Positions 35,505 to 46,934 of a stretch of 64,000 nt of DNA are shown piece by piece. The translations under genes and the position numbers were made by a program. Source of the DNA: Molanna angustata (lineage: Eukaryota; Arthropoda; Insecta; Trichoptera; Molannidae); the NCBI GenBank assembly GCA_963576475.1, contig OY754977.1:31307672-31371671 (forward strand), written 5' to 3'. The notes below the pieces were generated by a model, which was given only the letters and a program-made list of their open reading frames with translations, did not search any database and was not told where the DNA came from. Within the stretch, counting starts at the first letter, position 1; each line of letters opens with the position of its first letter.

Positions 35505-35599
35505 AGGTGTTTATAGATAAATATTCCTTCTCTTTTGTTTACAAAACTGCAGAGTGGACTATATGTATTCAAGTACCTATCTTGAAAAAACATATATGA

Positions 35600-36545
35600 C
35601 AAAGCAGCTTCCACAATACGCTCACATGAGCCTAATCCAAAAATCAATATAAAAAGAGGAATTGGGCAGGGAGATATGATCTCCCCCAAATTATTCAACT
35701 TGGCATTAGAAGACATTTTCCGAGAACTAGACTGGATCAACTATGGAATCAACAAAAACGGAGAAAGATTTAACAACCTTAGATTCGCTGATGACATTGT
35801 CCTATTTGCCAATACAGAGCAAGACATTAAATTAATGTTAACAGACCTCAAGAATCAATGCACTAGAGTGGGACTAAAAATGAAAATTAATAAGACAAAA
35901 ATTATGTCCTCTATAGGTTCAGAAAACATAAAAAATGATGATCAAGATATTGGCAGAGTAGAATCATATGCCTTCCTCGGTCACACCGTGAAACTGGGAA
36001 GAGATAATTTAGAAGCTTAACTAGAAAGAATAAAAGGTCTAGGTTGTGCTGCGTTCAGCAAATTATGAAATTTTCTGAAATCTACAAATATTCCAATCAA
36101 CTAAAAGTTTTTGACGCTTGTATTCTCCCTGCGCTTACTTATGGCTTTGAAACATCTGCATTTACTAAGAAAAGCTAAGGGTGACACAAAGAGCGATGGA
36201 AAGAAATATGCTGAATATCTCGCTAAGGGACCCCAAAACTAATGAATGGATTAGGAAGAACACAGGAGTAGCGGATGTGGCCAAAAGAATAGCGGAGTTA
36301 AAGTGAAGTTGTGGGCGGCTCATATATCTCGGATGTCGGACTGACGATGGACAAAAGCTGTAATGGACTGGAGGCCAAGAACATGATGCAGAAGCGTGGG
36401 AAGGCCCCAGACAAGATGTTCTTATGAGATCAAAAAAGTGGTAGGTCCAGAATGGCGAAGAATGGCACAGGATAGAGACTAGTAGAAGTCCAAGCGGGAG
36501 ACCTTTGTCCAATATTGGACTCAAGAAGAGGCTGAGTAAGTAAGT
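35600..36545 (+). pseudogene. RTE-type LINE, RT palm to tail, frameshifted
   Basis: INIKRGIGQGDMISPKLFN (35652-35702), then RFADDIVLFANTEQD with the catalytic ADD, VGLKMKINKTKIM and ESYAFLGHTVKLGRD, ending in a stop at 36018-36020. Later frames give ILPALTYGFETSAF, GVADVAKRIAEL-like and MSD.RWTKAVMDW with GRPQ, then an end in (TAAG)n (36533-36548). 'GIRQGD.ISPKLF' with 'RFADDIVL' is diagnostic of the RTE clade. It has several stops and frameshifts and no endonuclease. A palindromic MITE lies about 100 bp upstream. Confidence 0.85.
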
Positions 36546-36548
36546 AAG

Positions 36549-37160
36549 TTTTTTCTTTTAGTTTTTTGTGGACGTCTGTCATATCTAAAATATGGGGTAT
36601 CCAGCGACCATTATCCGGGTGTGCATTACCTTATAAAATGAAGTACGACACCGGCAAGTAGTGTTGCCTTTTCACCTAAAAAGGCAACACTGCATTGAGA
36701 ATGGGCTGTGAACATTTCTATGTGAGATGTTATTTTCGATTATCCGTTTCTTACAGGACAATTGAAAACGATAGTAAGATAAAAGAGTGGAAGCACTATT
36801 CTAAGCCGGTGCTTCACTACACAACAATAGATTGTTAGAGCGAAATCTGTATTTTTGATCTCAGTAAATATACCATTGTTTTCAAAATATTGGCACATTT
36901 ATAATTATATAATTTATAATTTGAGTCAGTATTACGAGTGCCACAACTGCGCGTACTTTGTAAATTTGAGTCAGTATTAAGAATGGCACAACTGCATGTA
37001 TTTTGTAGATTTGGTTTTAGATTGTCGTTACCAATGAACTCTGTGGAATGGAACAAATATTTTTTTCCATATCATAATGCTGTAGCCGTATTTATAGATA
37101 GTCAAACGTGGAGGCTTCAACTTTGTGGAAATTTATATTAAATCAATTATTTAAATTAAA
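36549..37160. other. Unassigned flank with hairpin and duplication
   Basis: Holds a strong hairpin AGTGTTGCCTTTT / AAAAAGGCAACACT (36660-36691) and a 45-bp imperfect tandem duplication (TTGAGTCAGTATTA at 36921 and 36966). A 67-codon plus frame and its minus shadow are artefacts of the duplication. Confidence 0.6.
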
Positions 37161-37205
37161 CACAAAACTATACTTTGTATATTTCCACTTGTTTATTTAC
37201 TTTTT

Positions 37206-37245
37206 CACTACATGTTTCGGGAACGTCCGTTTCCTTCTTCAGGTG
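37206..37245 (-). ncRNA. Hammerhead-ribozyme-like motif, minus copy
   Basis: On the minus strand: CAC, CTGAAGA, one extra A, GGAAAC-GGAC-GTTCCC (helix II with one A-C mismatch), GAAAC, AT, GTA, GTG. CAC/GTG would form helix I and AC/GT a two-pair helix III, with GTA as the NUH cleavage triplet. The extra A between the CTGANGA core and helix II is a departure from the canonical fold. Confidence 0.45.
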
Positions 37246-37610
37246 GATGTAAACTGAATATGCGTATGAGTGCGGTGTATGGAAAGTGAAGTTGTAGAGG
37301 CGGGTGTAAAGGTGGGGTTGGTATAGTGGGCTAGGGGAACATTTGGAGAAGGGTTAGGAGGAAGGTTATACTAGATTATTAATGATGTTTTTCAGACTAT
37401 TTTGGGCTTTTTTATTTCAAAAGGTTAACATTTTACATAAATAGACTTACGGACTAAAACAAAATAATTTAAAAACTCTTGAAATAAAAAAAGCCCCAAA
37501 TACTCAAAAAAACTTGTTCCCCTTAGCCCACTGTACCAACCCTACACCCGCCTCTACAACACCACTTTCCATACACCGCACTCACACGCATTATTCAGTT
37601 TAGGTACATC

Positions 37611-37650
37611 CACCTGAGGAAGGGAACGGACGTTCCCGAAACATGTAGTG
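37611..37650 (+). ncRNA. Hammerhead-ribozyme-like motif, plus copy
   Basis: CAC (37611-37613), CTGAGGA (37614-37620), extra A, perfect 6-bp helix II GGGAAC/GTTCCC with loop GGAC (37622-37637), GAAAC (37638-37642), loop AT, GTA (37645-37647), GTG (37648-37650). All conserved core positions (C3, U4, G5, A6, G8, A9, G12, A13, A14) are present. The minute helix III is the form known from Penelope-like retroelements, where it is thought to work best as a dimer. Activity is not shown by sequence alone. Confidence 0.5.
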
Positions 37651-38972
37651 AACAAGTAAATAAACAAGTGGAAATATACAAAATACAGTTTTGTGTATTT
37701 TTTGATAATTATTTTTTTTTCGTGTGGCTGTGGTCATTATTTATTTTAAAAAATATGTAGTGAGCTAACCCGGTAAACAATGTCAAAATATAAAAAAATA
37801 CAGCATTATGATATAAAGATATTGAACGTCTTCTTTGCAGACCCCGGTCTCTTGTAAATTTCTTCTGATCTACTTTAATTATTTTTCCCATATCATCTCC
37901 ATATCATCTACCTATATGTGTTCACTCTCTAGTTTATGTCTTTAATTCTGTATACGATGTATATTTCATGTTTTAATTTATAAAAACATGACCCTGGCTC
38001 AATTTTCATAAAAAAACCATGACCCTGGTTTTTGAACTTCATTTCTGTGAACATTTTTAAAAGTGCCACCGCTATATAAGGTGTAATATTTACACTGTCG
38101 AATCCTAAAAAAAACAAACGTAGATAATCCTGAATATGTTTATAGGGGGATCCTATCATTGGGACAACAAAGTTACTTTCTACATAACCCACCAATTGAC
38201 AAAACAATACTATTTATCAATGTGGCGTCGACGAAAATGGAAAATAGGAAAATTCAAATAAGAAATTTGCCTTTATTTTCACTATTACGACTTTGTTATC
38301 TACATTTTTCCACTATAATCTAGTAATAATCTAAATTTTCTTCTACGATCCCACGCATCTGTCGTAGATTCAATGCATTATTTTCGATGCATGCTGATAT
38401 TTTTGACTCACCTATTAATCAGTTTCGCCACGAGGTAATGCGTGTAATTTGCGGCAGTGAATAGTGGTTTCGTATTTTTCAACATTATTTCTACATATGT
38501 ATGTAGGTATATGAGATTTGCTCTCCCTGTCCGTCCTCTCCCTTTCCATATTTCCTATTCCCATTTTTTACAACCAAATATGTTTTTTTGTATGTGATAT
38601 AATTGTTTTCTTTTTTGATAAGTAGGTACCTTACCTATGTACCGGTCTGTGCTTTTTGCTTTATATCATTGCTTGTGGAAACTGTCTTGGCAGTATTTTT
38701 ATTAATTAAGTGTTCTTATAGTTTGATTTTATGTTTACTGCTGTATGTTTCCCTAATGAAAATAAAATAAAATAAAATATATTTTCAATTAGGCACATGC
38801 TAACTAAACTTTCAAATATAGATCCTTTACCTCAATCAAATATAGTTACGTGTTGTTTGAATACAAATCTGATTAGGGAACGTTTAGTTCTGAAACCGGT
38901 CGCATAGTTTCAACAAATAATGTGTTAAATACAAAATATTTAATATCACAAAGTGAATAATTCCATATTTGA

Positions 38973-39270
38973 ACTAGTTGCATGTAACACATGAGATCCA
39001 ATTGTCGATGGCGAGAGTATGTGTATAGTGAAAGAAAACGTTAAATTCCATGTATGCTATAAATAAATAAACGTAGCAAAATATAAAGCCTTAAATCCAA
39101 ATTATTGAAATTAAAATATTTTGTTTTCCTATACCAAACATGTACCTATGTCAGGATAGGATAGTGTGGAGCTCAGTCCTTTATTCCTACAACGAATAAT
39201 TTTGTAATGTACTACTGTAGGTAGTTGATATATTTTGATAGAAAATTAAATTATCTAGGTAAGGTGTTTC
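38973..39270 (+). mobile_element. Third copy of the CCAACTGTCGAT dispersed repeat
   Basis: AACTAGTTGCATGTAACACA, GATCCAATTGTCGATGGC and TGTCAGGATAGGATAGTGTG, followed by AAATTAAATTATCTAGGTAA, parallel 9716-10130. Its centre has lost the 10.0-kb portion. Confidence 0.65.
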
Positions 39271-39568
39271 GGCGTTTTTCGATATTTAAAAAAAAAGTTG
39301 TAAATAAAGACAGATAGAGACATGTATTTGTCAAAAAAAAATGTGAAATTCTGGAACCTTTTTATTAATTAAGTTTGAGATATTTTATTTGTCTATATTA
39401 AAAAAATACCGATAATACTTTTACAGTTTCTGAGATATATAGAAAAATTCAAAGTTGATAATCCTCGATTGAAAAAAGTAAGGGTCGTATTACAGGAGTT
39501 ATTTAAGAATAATGTAAGAAAAAGTTGAGGTCCCGTAAGTAGGTACTTCTCTCGCAGTATGGGACCTT

Positions 39569-39922
<354 letters not shown>

Positions 39923-40138
39923 GATTCACGGCTCAAAGCCCTTTACAAAATTAAATATTACATGACACAGCATAAACCAAAGAAATACAATTTATAAACA
40001 TCTAGACATATCAACGGTAGCAGAGGATATATAAAGAAAAATAAAACATATAAGAGAGGTAAATTAAACACGAAAGTACATACATTAAAACCAAAGAATA
40101 AATAAACAAAAAAAAAATATAAAAATGAAAACAACTGA

Positions 40139-40770
40139 CTACACAATCATTTGGGGGGTATGTTTTTGAAAATGTTTTAACAAAGTAAATTTATAGTCAT
40201 TAAAAGAATTAAAGAAAGGGTCAGTCAGATAACCAAAGTCATTGCCCAATCGATGAATTCTATTCAATGGAGTGTTGTATAAATAATTAGTGTTGGATGT
40301 CTTACATACAAAAGTTATAATTTGGCGAGTATTTCTTGTTGGAACATGGTAATTAATCCGACGAACAAGGTAAGAGGAGCCAAAGTTATTATTAATTATT
40401 TTATAGAAAAGCAAGAGATCAGACACAATCCTTCTATCAGAGAGGTCATGAAGTTGGAGATAGTCTAGTAGTGAATCATAATTTAAATCCTGTGCAGGAA
40501 TTTTCAGCTTATAATTCAAAAATCGCAAGAATTTGTGCTGGACAGTTTCGATGGATGCAGAGTGAACGGCATAAAATGATAGGTATAGCGTCCTGAATAC
40601 ATTTACTGATTCGAATTTAGCTGTTGCCGTCAAGACGAAACCGAGCATTTTTAGGGCCTTAGTTGTAATATTATCTATATTATGAGGTACAAAGCTCATT
40701 TGTTCATCAAAGGTGATACCAAGATCTCTTATAGTCTTGACACGTAACTAAAAAAAAACTTAAAAACTTA
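40139..40770 (-). pseudogene. CR1/Jockey-like LINE C-terminus with internal deletion
   Basis: The 186-codon minus frame has KALKMLGFVLTATAKF, ETVQHKFLRFLNYKL, LNYDSLLDYLQLHDLSDRR and LLFYKIINNNFGSSYL. Upstream, VKTIRDLGITFDEQ (about 40742-40700) is in the same frame. Between YLSF and YAVH the usual block around 'RS.LEYASVVW.P' is missing, an in-frame deletion. The stop is at 40139, followed by a 3' UTR and then the long (AATA)n tail. It is 5'-truncated and probably inactive, although this stretch has no stops. Confidence 0.82.
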
Positions 40771-41004
40771 TTTGAGAAAATAACTCTTGTAATACGACCC
40801 TAAGAGTCAAAAAGTTATGTAGGTCTAAACATTTCTATAATTTCCGAAATTTAGGGTTATGGGCACCAAGCGGATTAAAAGTTATAAGGGACACACTAAA
40901 TGTTCTACTTCGAATTCTGAGTTCATCCATACACATAACATATACACTGCGAAGTGTCTAAGTTAGTGTTTTTTGACTTCAAAATTGATAATGCGGTAAA
41001 TTCA

Positions 41005-42990
41005 AAAGAATGCGGTGCTCGGTTTTTACTGCGTACCTCTTGAGGAAGATAGAAGTGGAGAGTAATAAATATGTACACTTGTCTATAGAGACATATACAA
41101 TATCAATTTGAAGTTGATCACTCAATTTTCCCTTACAGAAGCTATTTCACTTCTGTAACATACATTTTTCATACAAATATGAAATCATAGAGAAGAAATT
41201 GACGGATATCTATGGAAAACTAATCAGCTATAAGTCTATGCACTTTACACGTAATATGAAGTCGATCGGACTCATAGTTTGGTTTGTAGAGAGGACACAA
41301 AAAGGATAATCCGTACGGTGTACGGCGAACACCGTACAGTGTGCACTCTCTTACATGATATCCGTTAAGAAATTGATGTAAAAAAATACGCTTAAAAATT
41401 GTAAAATCACGACTCTCCACTATTCCATAGTGTAGAGAGTAAAAATATGGCAACACTGGTATCAAAAAACAAAAATATTTTTGATAAACGGTAAATAAAT
41501 TGCATCTGGAGTACGGCGCACGTTTTTCATTATAATATTCCGCAGATGAATTGAATATTTTTTATTGTTGGCAAAACTTCAATGTGACGGTCTCCGTGTG
41601 TAATGAAATCAGCCACGAATGGCAAGTGGGAAATGAAATTATTTTCTATGGTTGAATATGATGGTATTATGTAGGTATTCGTCCCACAAAAACAATGTTT
41701 TCACCCCTTGCTGGAATTCCACAGGGAATATTGTGATAAAAATGATTTCACGTGTTTACGAATACTAAGCATTGTTTCAGACAATAAAATATTTTTACAT
41801 AAAATGTCGAAAATTCAATGTTTTTTTTAACGTTTATGTGACATTAAAAAAATCTAAGTCATGTGTAAACATTTACAATAATTCATACTTCACAAGTATT
41901 TTTGTTATTCGAAAAATGCTTCAAACCTCCGTTGTTCATAAAATCTTTCGATACTAGTTGGTTACGTTCGAAACGCCCTGTTCCAGCATTTAATATATAT
42001 AATAATATAATAAAATTGGATGATTTATATAGCGCCGTTTTCGTGAATGTCTCACCTCAAGGGCGCTGAACCTACTTTTACCTACTTTCTTTCTATAGTA
42101 TTACTGTCTTTGGAACTAGCTTATTGACTTTGTCTGTTTTTTTTTTTTTAATATTTTTTGCTTCCTGTTTTATGATGTTACTATAGTAATTATACAGGCA
42201 GACGCTATTGAATTTTAATAAATTGTTATTCACTACGTCGTGTGCTATACACGTTGCGTTCCCAGCAAACGACAGGCGTAGTGAGCATAACTGTCACTCG
42301 GACTCTGAAAAATTAAGAGTTGATAGCATCCAATCATTGTTATCTGTTGTGGTATACTTTCACTGAAAAAAAAAACAGTCCTAAAGTGTTAAGTTTTTTC
42401 TCATCTCTGGAGCGTTTTTCTATCACATTTCCATTTTTACTCTCCACACTATGGAATAGTGGAAAGTCAGAAGATTTCAGAATTTTTAAGCGTATTTTTT
42501 TACATCAATTTCTCAACGGGCATCGTGTAGAGAGTGCACACTGTGAGTTTCGTCGTAATGTGTTTGTATGTATGGCATGCGGCGTACGGAATTATCCTTT
42601 TTGTGTCCTCTCTACAGCCCAAACTATAAGTCCGATCGACTTCATATTTACATCATATGTGTAAAGTGCATAGACCTAGAGCTGATTAGTTTTCTATAAA
42701 CAACTTTTACTGTTTAAAATTGTGATACAATAAAAATACTCTCATCAAAAATGTATTTAAGATTGTCAAAAGTTAAAGAAAATAATCTATGCTCTGCCAT
42801 ATCAATGTGAAATAAATTTCATATTTGTATGAAAAATGTATAAAACAGAAGTAAAATAGCTTCTGTAAAGGAAAATTGAGTGATCAACTTCATATTGATA
42901 TTGTATATGTGTGTATAGACAAGTATATTTTTTACTCTCCACTTCTATCTTCCTCAAGGGGTAGGCAGTGAGAACCTAACACCGCATTCT
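41005..42990. mobile_element. Large inverted repeat element, about 2 kb
   Basis: Left arm 41005-41460 (GAATGCGGTGCTCGG, TTGAGGAAGATAGAAGTGG, CACTTTACACGTAATATGAA, TCTCCACTATTCCATAGTG) is mirrored by 42440-42990 (CACTATGGAATAGTGGAAAG, ACTTCATATTTACATC, CCACTTCTATCTTCCTCAAG, ACACCGCATTCTTC). The spacer 41461-42430 holds AT-rich sequence and a CR1/L2-type tail (41985-42095). The outer ends carry the RTE-type tail motif. The 96- and 114-codon frames inside arise from repeat arms and look noncoding. Confidence 0.7.
41985..42095 (-). mobile_element. CR1/L2-like 3' end fragment
   Basis: ATATATAATAATATAATAAA, TTTATATAGCGCCGTTTTCG and CTCACCTCAAGGGCGCTG match the 3' end of the element at 46.94-47.41 kb (same AGCGCCGTTT ... 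CCAAGGGCGCTG pair). Confidence 0.7.
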
Positions 42991-43060
42991 TCTATCTTGA
43001 CACACATGCATTGCCTCATCAACATTGATACACTGTCTCATACGTGCTCATCTTGCTAAT
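42952..43060 (-). mobile_element. RTE-type 3' end fragment
   Basis: The minus strand reads GAGACAGTGTATCAATGTTG, TGTCAAGATAGAAGAATGCG and CACTGCCTACCCCTTGAGG, extending slightly further 5' than other tails into the 'CMRRCMNVDE' coding end. It overlaps the edge of the 41-43 kb inverted repeat. Confidence 0.65.
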
Positions 43061-43744
43061 AATGCAATTTTACTTAAAATTTCTCAACAGGTATCATGTA
43101 GAAAGTGTATACTATGAGTTTTGTGACAATGTTTTCGTGTGTTTGGTGTATTGTTTTGTCCTGTGGGAATCTTATATTTGTTTAAAATAATATTGTATAA
43201 ATAATAAAAATGCATTTAGAGATTGTCAACATTTCAAGAAAAAAATGAACGCTTACTATGGTGTGGAGAGTTTAGTGTTGGCCACAACCCACTCGTTTGT
43301 AGCTTGTCGCGTATCATTGACAAAAAAAAACGAAAAATTGTATTAGTAAAAGATGCAATATGAAGTTCGCGCGCTATTTCATTTCGCTCGCATTTCGTCT
43401 GTCACTGTCACATTTGTAGTTTGTTTACAGATTATATTATGGTAGTAATCAGTATTTTTTTTAAGTTTTTAAGTAATATGGAACTTAAAATTGGTAGGTA
43501 TTTTAAACAAAATTAAAATTGTAAATTACGAAGGAGACAAGGATAATTACCAATGTAAAATTCGATGCTCTGTATCTTGTCAAGGTAATTACGACGCAAA
43601 GTGTGATTATTTCATTGAAAAATTCATGAGTACTAATCTCTTACGAAAAAATTGTCTTACCTAACCAATTTTTATGATATAATGTGGATTAGTGTAGATT
43701 AATTTATTAAAATAAAAACTATCATACACAAAAAATGTCTCTAA

Positions 43745-43985
43745 CACAGCCTTGTAACGCTCAATCAATACGCATGGTAAAATTTATAAACCTGTGTACG
43801 ATTGAAAGACGCGTGCCTTGAATTGAACACGTATTACCAGGAACAGTTTGCTTTGGTAAACCGTGCGCATTTGAAGGACACGTGCCTTTAATTCAATGCG
43901 AGTTTTTAAGTGCAACAAACTAGTGCCTAATTCTAGGTAGTACTTGCCTCCTAATCAACACGGAAAGGTAAATACGCTACCCGGC
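43745..43985 (-). mobile_element. Diverged inverted copy of the 3520-3756 MITE
   Basis: GTAGTACTTGCCTCCTAATC, AACACGGAAAGGTAAATACG and GAATTGAACACGTATTA correspond to the reverse complement of 3534-3700. Confidence 0.6.
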
Positions 43986-44544
43986 TCTTACGGGGCACCC
44001 GAAAAAGATGATCATAGAAAAGAGAAAGCTCTATTCCATGTCGGTGCTTTACAGCAATTAAATATATTCGAATATCGAAAATAAAATATTGAAGAAGAAT
44101 ATTGAATATATTTGAATGTCCTTAATGACCAGCCAACAATGTAGTGTCCGGTCAGATGGTTGTCATGGTGAAGACTTAAGAATTCCTTTACGATGGCTGC
44201 AGATGACAAAGGATGTATTTTATTTCCGGTATAAAAATAATATATTATCTGAAATACCAGACAGGATTCCCTTCCCTTCCTTTCTCCCAAATTATATCAC
44301 CCTCTCTCTTACTCACTTATTTTTTATTTACTTTTGTGAACTCACTTTATTGCGCATCCCCTTCACATAAGTTCTCATACATATCTTTTTATAAATAATT
44401 CCTCTGTACGTGTGTATGTCACCGAACTCCTAAACAGTGCTATAATATACGCTATTTGATTGTAATCTGTTTGAAATTGTCTTTTTTATAGCTTATACAA
44501 CTTTTTTTTTAACTTCTGTCTATTGGTTTAAATCTCTATTTATT

Positions 44545-44765
44545 TAATGTCACGTTACACGGGGTCGGCTTTCCTAACCATGCAGCGCCAATAGTTTCTC
44601 TGCTGCGCATCTTCCTTTTTTAAGACCCAGTTTCTTTATGTCCCTTTGGATATTCGTCAGCCAGGTGGTTTGGGGCCTTCCCCTCCCCCTTCCCTCAGTA
44701 GCCATGGAAAGGCACTTCTTCACCACGTGTTCATCCTCCCTTCTCAACATTATTTACCAAATAAT
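44545..44765 (-). pseudogene. RTE-like LINE C-terminal fragment
   Basis: The minus frame reads EDEHVVKKCLSMATEG, GRGRPQTTWLTNIQRDIKK and KKGRCAAEKLLALHG, with GRGRGRP spread over a frameshift. 'V..CL.M...G.RGRGRP...W...I..DM' is the end of RTE-like LINE proteins. Much more GC-rich than its flanks. A further RTE-type tail lies at 44866-44910 (minus). Confidence 0.6.
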
Positions 44766-45179
44766 TTTTTTTTAACAATATTTCATTGAAATATAATATT
44801 TAATATAGGGTGACACTAATATCAACATTTCATCTTAGATCACATAATACATTCCAAAACGTCGTGTTCCTATTGGGGTAGGGAAGAAAAACCGAAAACC
44901 AATCATGGTTTAAATCTCTATTTATTTGGTATTTTTAAAATTATTTTTGCATACAAATAGAATGAAATCAAGATAATCATGAATATAATTAAGACTGAAA
45001 AATTATTACAAAATATTAACACGAAAGTTTCATAATAAGTGAAATTGGAAAAATGTGGGTCTATTGTTAATAAAATGATGGTCACCGTATTGCATCGAAT
45101 TTTAGTAAGATTGACAACGGGCTACAAATTTTTATGTTGATGTCAGACACTAGAGTCTACAATCTGAATCTACCCGTTT

Positions 45180-45957
45180 GCATTCTGTTTCCGGTTGGCT
45201 CTCTGATTGGTTGAGATCTCGTAGTATTAAGTCAAATGAGCTGTGAAATTTTATATTAAATGCGAAAAATTAAAAGAATATTATATATTTAACTTATAAT
45301 AATTTATAATTCAATTTATAAAGCAACTCGCTCACGCGAGTCGCTATTATTATTATACACAAACTTAAACCTAACCTAAGAATGCAGAAAAGAAACTCAG
45401 GGGCTAGACGCTACTATGTCAGACCATTGTTAAGTTCGGAAACATCGTACTCAGTTCACACTCAGCACACCTCAAAAATAGGTGGAACGATTTGAAAGAC
45501 ATTTTTAAAATTCTCCGACAGTGTGTTTTACGATATTTTGTTTAACGAATTTTAGAAAACGTATATTTTTCTAATATTCTAATACAAAATTCTGTAGAAG
45601 GCACATAAGGGTCATGAACTCTAGCGCTTTGGGATATTTATAGTATGAGATAAATAATATATGTCCCGTAGGTACAATATCAAATTTCTTCAACAAATAC
45701 ATAAGTATATTTTTCTACGTGTTATTCATTTTTAATATTTTTCTACGTATATTCGACGAGTATCGTCTAGTACCAGCTTTTCTCTACTCCATTCTTAGGT
45801 TAGGTTTGTCTATAATAATAACAATAGCCACTCGCGTGAGCGAGTTGCTTTATAAATTGAATTATAAAATTAGGCATTAAATATAAAATTTCACAGCTCA
45901 ATTGACTTAATACTACGATATCTCAACCAATCAGACAGCCAACCGGAAACAGAATGC
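45180..45957. mobile_element. Long-TIR element, 778 bp (arms about 200 bp)
   Basis: Left arm GCATTCTGTTTCCGGTTGGC ... CAACTCGCTCACGCGAGTCG ... CCTAACCTAAGAATG (45180-45395) is mirrored by CATTCTTAGGTTAGGTTTGT ... ACTCGCGTGAGCGAGTTGC ... CAACCGGAAACAGAATGC (45792-45957). The loop of about 390 bp is noncoding. A one-arm copy lies at 57058-57225. It ends about 540 bp before receptor exon D. Confidence 0.8.
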
Positions 45958-46494
45958 GGAATGGCGATAGTGAATTTTTATATTATAAGCTCGGTGTTTT
46001 TTAAATATTTAAGTTATAGGTACCTTTCAAAATTATAAATAAAAAATATATATAACAAAGAATTACTTATTATTGCCCAATTATAAGCGTGTACACTTTC
46101 GTATTTAGATGAATTTTATTTTTATAGATAAAATGATATCATATACGTACGTAATATTTTATTTTTTTATTTTATTTTATTTCAATGTAAACAAAGTAGT
46201 CATAACAAAGTACAATTAATTACATATACAAAACAATTCAAGGACCAAAAACTGTTTACAGCTTATAACTAAATAGTGAAGTGCACTTTAAAAATTATAA
46301 ACAAACATATATATGTAAACATTCTTAAATCTAAATAAAAAAAGTAAAAAAAGTATATGAACACAAAGTTGTCATTGCTTGGTATATGGGAAAAGGAGAT
46401 AATGGGAGAGGAAAAAATGCACACAATTCGTACGTGAGTCCACCACAATGTTATCTACAATGTTTTCAATTTGAGATGTTTTCTTTGTTCCCAG
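45958..46494 (+). other. Intron 3' end before exon D
   Basis: AT-rich. A poly-T/ATTTT stretch at 46157-46185 followed by a CAAAGTAGTCATAACAAAGT segment resembles an inverted LINE tail. The polypyrimidine TTTTCTTTGTTCCCAG directly precedes the exon. Confidence 0.6.
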
Positions 46495-46713
46495 GTCGTG
46501 GAAGACTGGAAGTTTGTCTCAATGGTGTTGGACCGCTTCTTCTTGTGGGTTTTTACCCTCGCCTGCATCGGTGGTACCTTCGGTATCATCTTTCAATCAC
46601 CATCCCTTTACGACACAAGGATTCCCGTGGACCAGCAGCTCTCTGGGATCCCTCTCCGCAAGAATAACTTTATGTTGCCGAAGGATATCGAGAGGATCAT
46701 GCCCATGGATTAA
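46495..46713 (+). CDS. Nicotinic acetylcholine receptor subunit, last exon (M4 and C-terminus)
   Basis: Acceptor TTGTTCCCAG ends at 46494, and the stop TAA is at 46711-46713. Seventy-two codons in phase 0 begin [14 protein letters not shown], the end of the MA helix, followed by M4 ([19 protein letters not shown]) and an extracellular tail ([35 protein letters not shown]). M4 is the lipid-facing outer helix of each subunit. Trp-Lys after Asp and the SLYD motif after M4 are standard for insect alpha-type subunits. The long tail rich in charged residues fits the alpha8/beta2-like group best in my judgement, but alpha2 or alpha4 cannot be excluded. Its codons are more GC-rich than the surroundings. 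The 33.9-kb intron before it is the gene's largest visible one. Confidence 0.95.
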   Translation, partial: VVEDWKFVSMVLDRFFLWVFTLACIGGTFGIIFQSPSLYDTRIPVDQQLSGIPLRKNNFMLPKDIERIMPMD

Positions 46714-46729
46714 TTTTATATATTTTAGT

Positions 46730-46739
46730 AATAAATAAA
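46730..46739 (+). promoter_or_regulatory. Probable polyadenylation signals of the receptor gene
   Basis: Two overlapping AATAAA hexamers (46730-46735 and 46734-46739) lie 17 and 21 bases after the stop codon. Using these would give an unusually short 3' UTR. Other AATAAA-like sequences follow in the next 900 bp, for example near 47560. Confidence 0.5.
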
Positions 46740-46934
46740 TAGCTCAATTTAGTATCTCAATGGTGACATTTAATATAACGTCTTCCCTACTTGCTACAAG
46801 AAAGTATTTGAAACATAAAACTAAGCTTAACATTAATTGGAATTAAAATTTTCTGAAAATTTTTTGTATTTTTTTATATGCTCAAGATTTGTTCAGATCC
46901 TCAAAAGGCCCGGGTTTTAAGAAGGCGAAAACAC

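Larger units (their letters stand above)
37161..37695. mobile_element. 535-bp inverted repeat with ribozyme-like motifs in both arms
   Basis: CACAAAACTATACTTTGTAT (37161) mirrors AAATACAGTTTTGTG (ending 37695). The mirror continues through TTTCCACTTGTTTATTTAC, TTTCGGGAACGTCCGTTTCC, TGCGGTGTATGGAAAGTG, AGAGGCGGGTGTA, GTGGGCTAGGGGAAC and TTTGGGCTTTTTTATTTC, nearly to the centre at about 37450. There is no long reading frame. Each arm carries a CTGANGA-helix-GAAAC motif (see the two ncRNA entries). This arrangement recalls inverted Penelope-like terminal repeats, which are known to contain hammerheads; a direct coding link is absent, so the family call is inference. Confidence 0.75.
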
